A DNA stretch of 64,000 nucleotides from Bacillota bacterium. GTDB lineage: Bacteria > Bacillota > Clostridia > Saccharofermentanales > Saccharofermentanaceae. Numbering within the stretch: the first letter of the stretch is position 1; each line of letters opens with the position of its first letter. A program made the translations under genes and the position numbers. The notes beneath the pieces were generated by a model. That model saw nothing but the letters and a program-made list of their open reading frames with translations. It did not search any database and had not been told where the DNA came from. The DNA lies in NCBI GenBank assembly GCA_023397475.1, contig JAEWUD010000043.1:26744-90743 (forward strand), given 5' to 3'. This document shows, one piece after another, positions 63,962 to 64,000 of this stretch.

Positions 63962-64000
63962 AGCGCAGGATTCTGATTGAACTTTTATGGGCGAAACGGG
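63962..64000. repeat. Direct repeat copy 2 (cut by window edge)
   Basis: It matches 63832-63870 with few changes and enters a third TATGGGCGAAA arm at 63986. The array probably continues beyond the window. Confidence 0.8.

Noticed and set aside
63832..64000. CRISPR array
   Set aside because: Repeats are palindromic arms around 17-nt loops with long irregular spacing, and no cas gene is near.

Overview
The window is chromosomal DNA around the replication origin of a Gram-positive, Firmicutes/Clostridia-type bacterium. The evidence is the dnaA-dnaN-recF-remB-gyrB block, parAB with parS sites, GGAGG-type ribosome binding sites, LPXTG surface proteins with sortases, lipoprotein solute-binding proteins, and sugar ABC importers that lack their own ATPase. 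The carbohydrate genes point to an anaerobic plant-fibre or glycan degrader. I cannot name a genus from sequence alone.

Layout. 1-3202 (minus): murT (cut by the window edge), carA and a sortase. 3378-12206 (plus): dnaA, an AT-rich oriC gap with DnaA boxes, dnaN, recF, remB, gyrB, three parS sites, parA, parB. The usual rpmH/rnpA/yidC block is not beside dnaA, and gyrA does not follow gyrB. 12367-15987: a large TPR protein, two tRNA-Ser genes ending in a long inverted duplication, a pair of 178-bp direct repeats, and a small membrane protein. 16232-19291 (minus): a GNAT acetyltransferase and a YesN/YesM two-component system. 19477-30094 (plus): a sugar island comprising binding protein, two permeases, GH31 glycosidase, FGGY kinase, GatD-like dehydrogenase, aldose-reductase-like AKR, FucU-like mutarotase and GatZ. 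It can be read as an ABC-fed, non-PTS route through an alditol and a ketose to a central hexose phosphate.

30207-33358: an unusual three-gene unit of a zinc-ribbon protein, a VWA protein and a divergent adenylosuccinate synthetase homologue. 33470-36184: a CASTOR/POLLUX-like channel and a bL25-family ribosomal protein, followed by a pseudogene. 36813-46607: an ECF sigma factor fused through a membrane helix to an outside LamG-like domain, then a coiled-coil protein, signal peptidase I, three LPXTG proteins and two sortases (a pilus locus). 46802-49643: a TipAL-type MerR regulator, a methyltransferase and an Fe-S aldo/keto reductase.

49823-63793: a glucuronoxylan/aldouronate locus with a GntR regulator, uxuB, uxuA, a YesL-type membrane protein, a SASA-type esterase, an LplB/YtcP importer with its binding protein, and a GH115 alpha-glucuronidase. 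An AACTAG-N4-CTAGTT-like operator recurs at four promoters here, which suggests one regulon. The window ends in a 130-bp-period repeat containing hairpins with constant arms and different loops.

All functional calls come from reading the sequence and recalling families. No database search was run.
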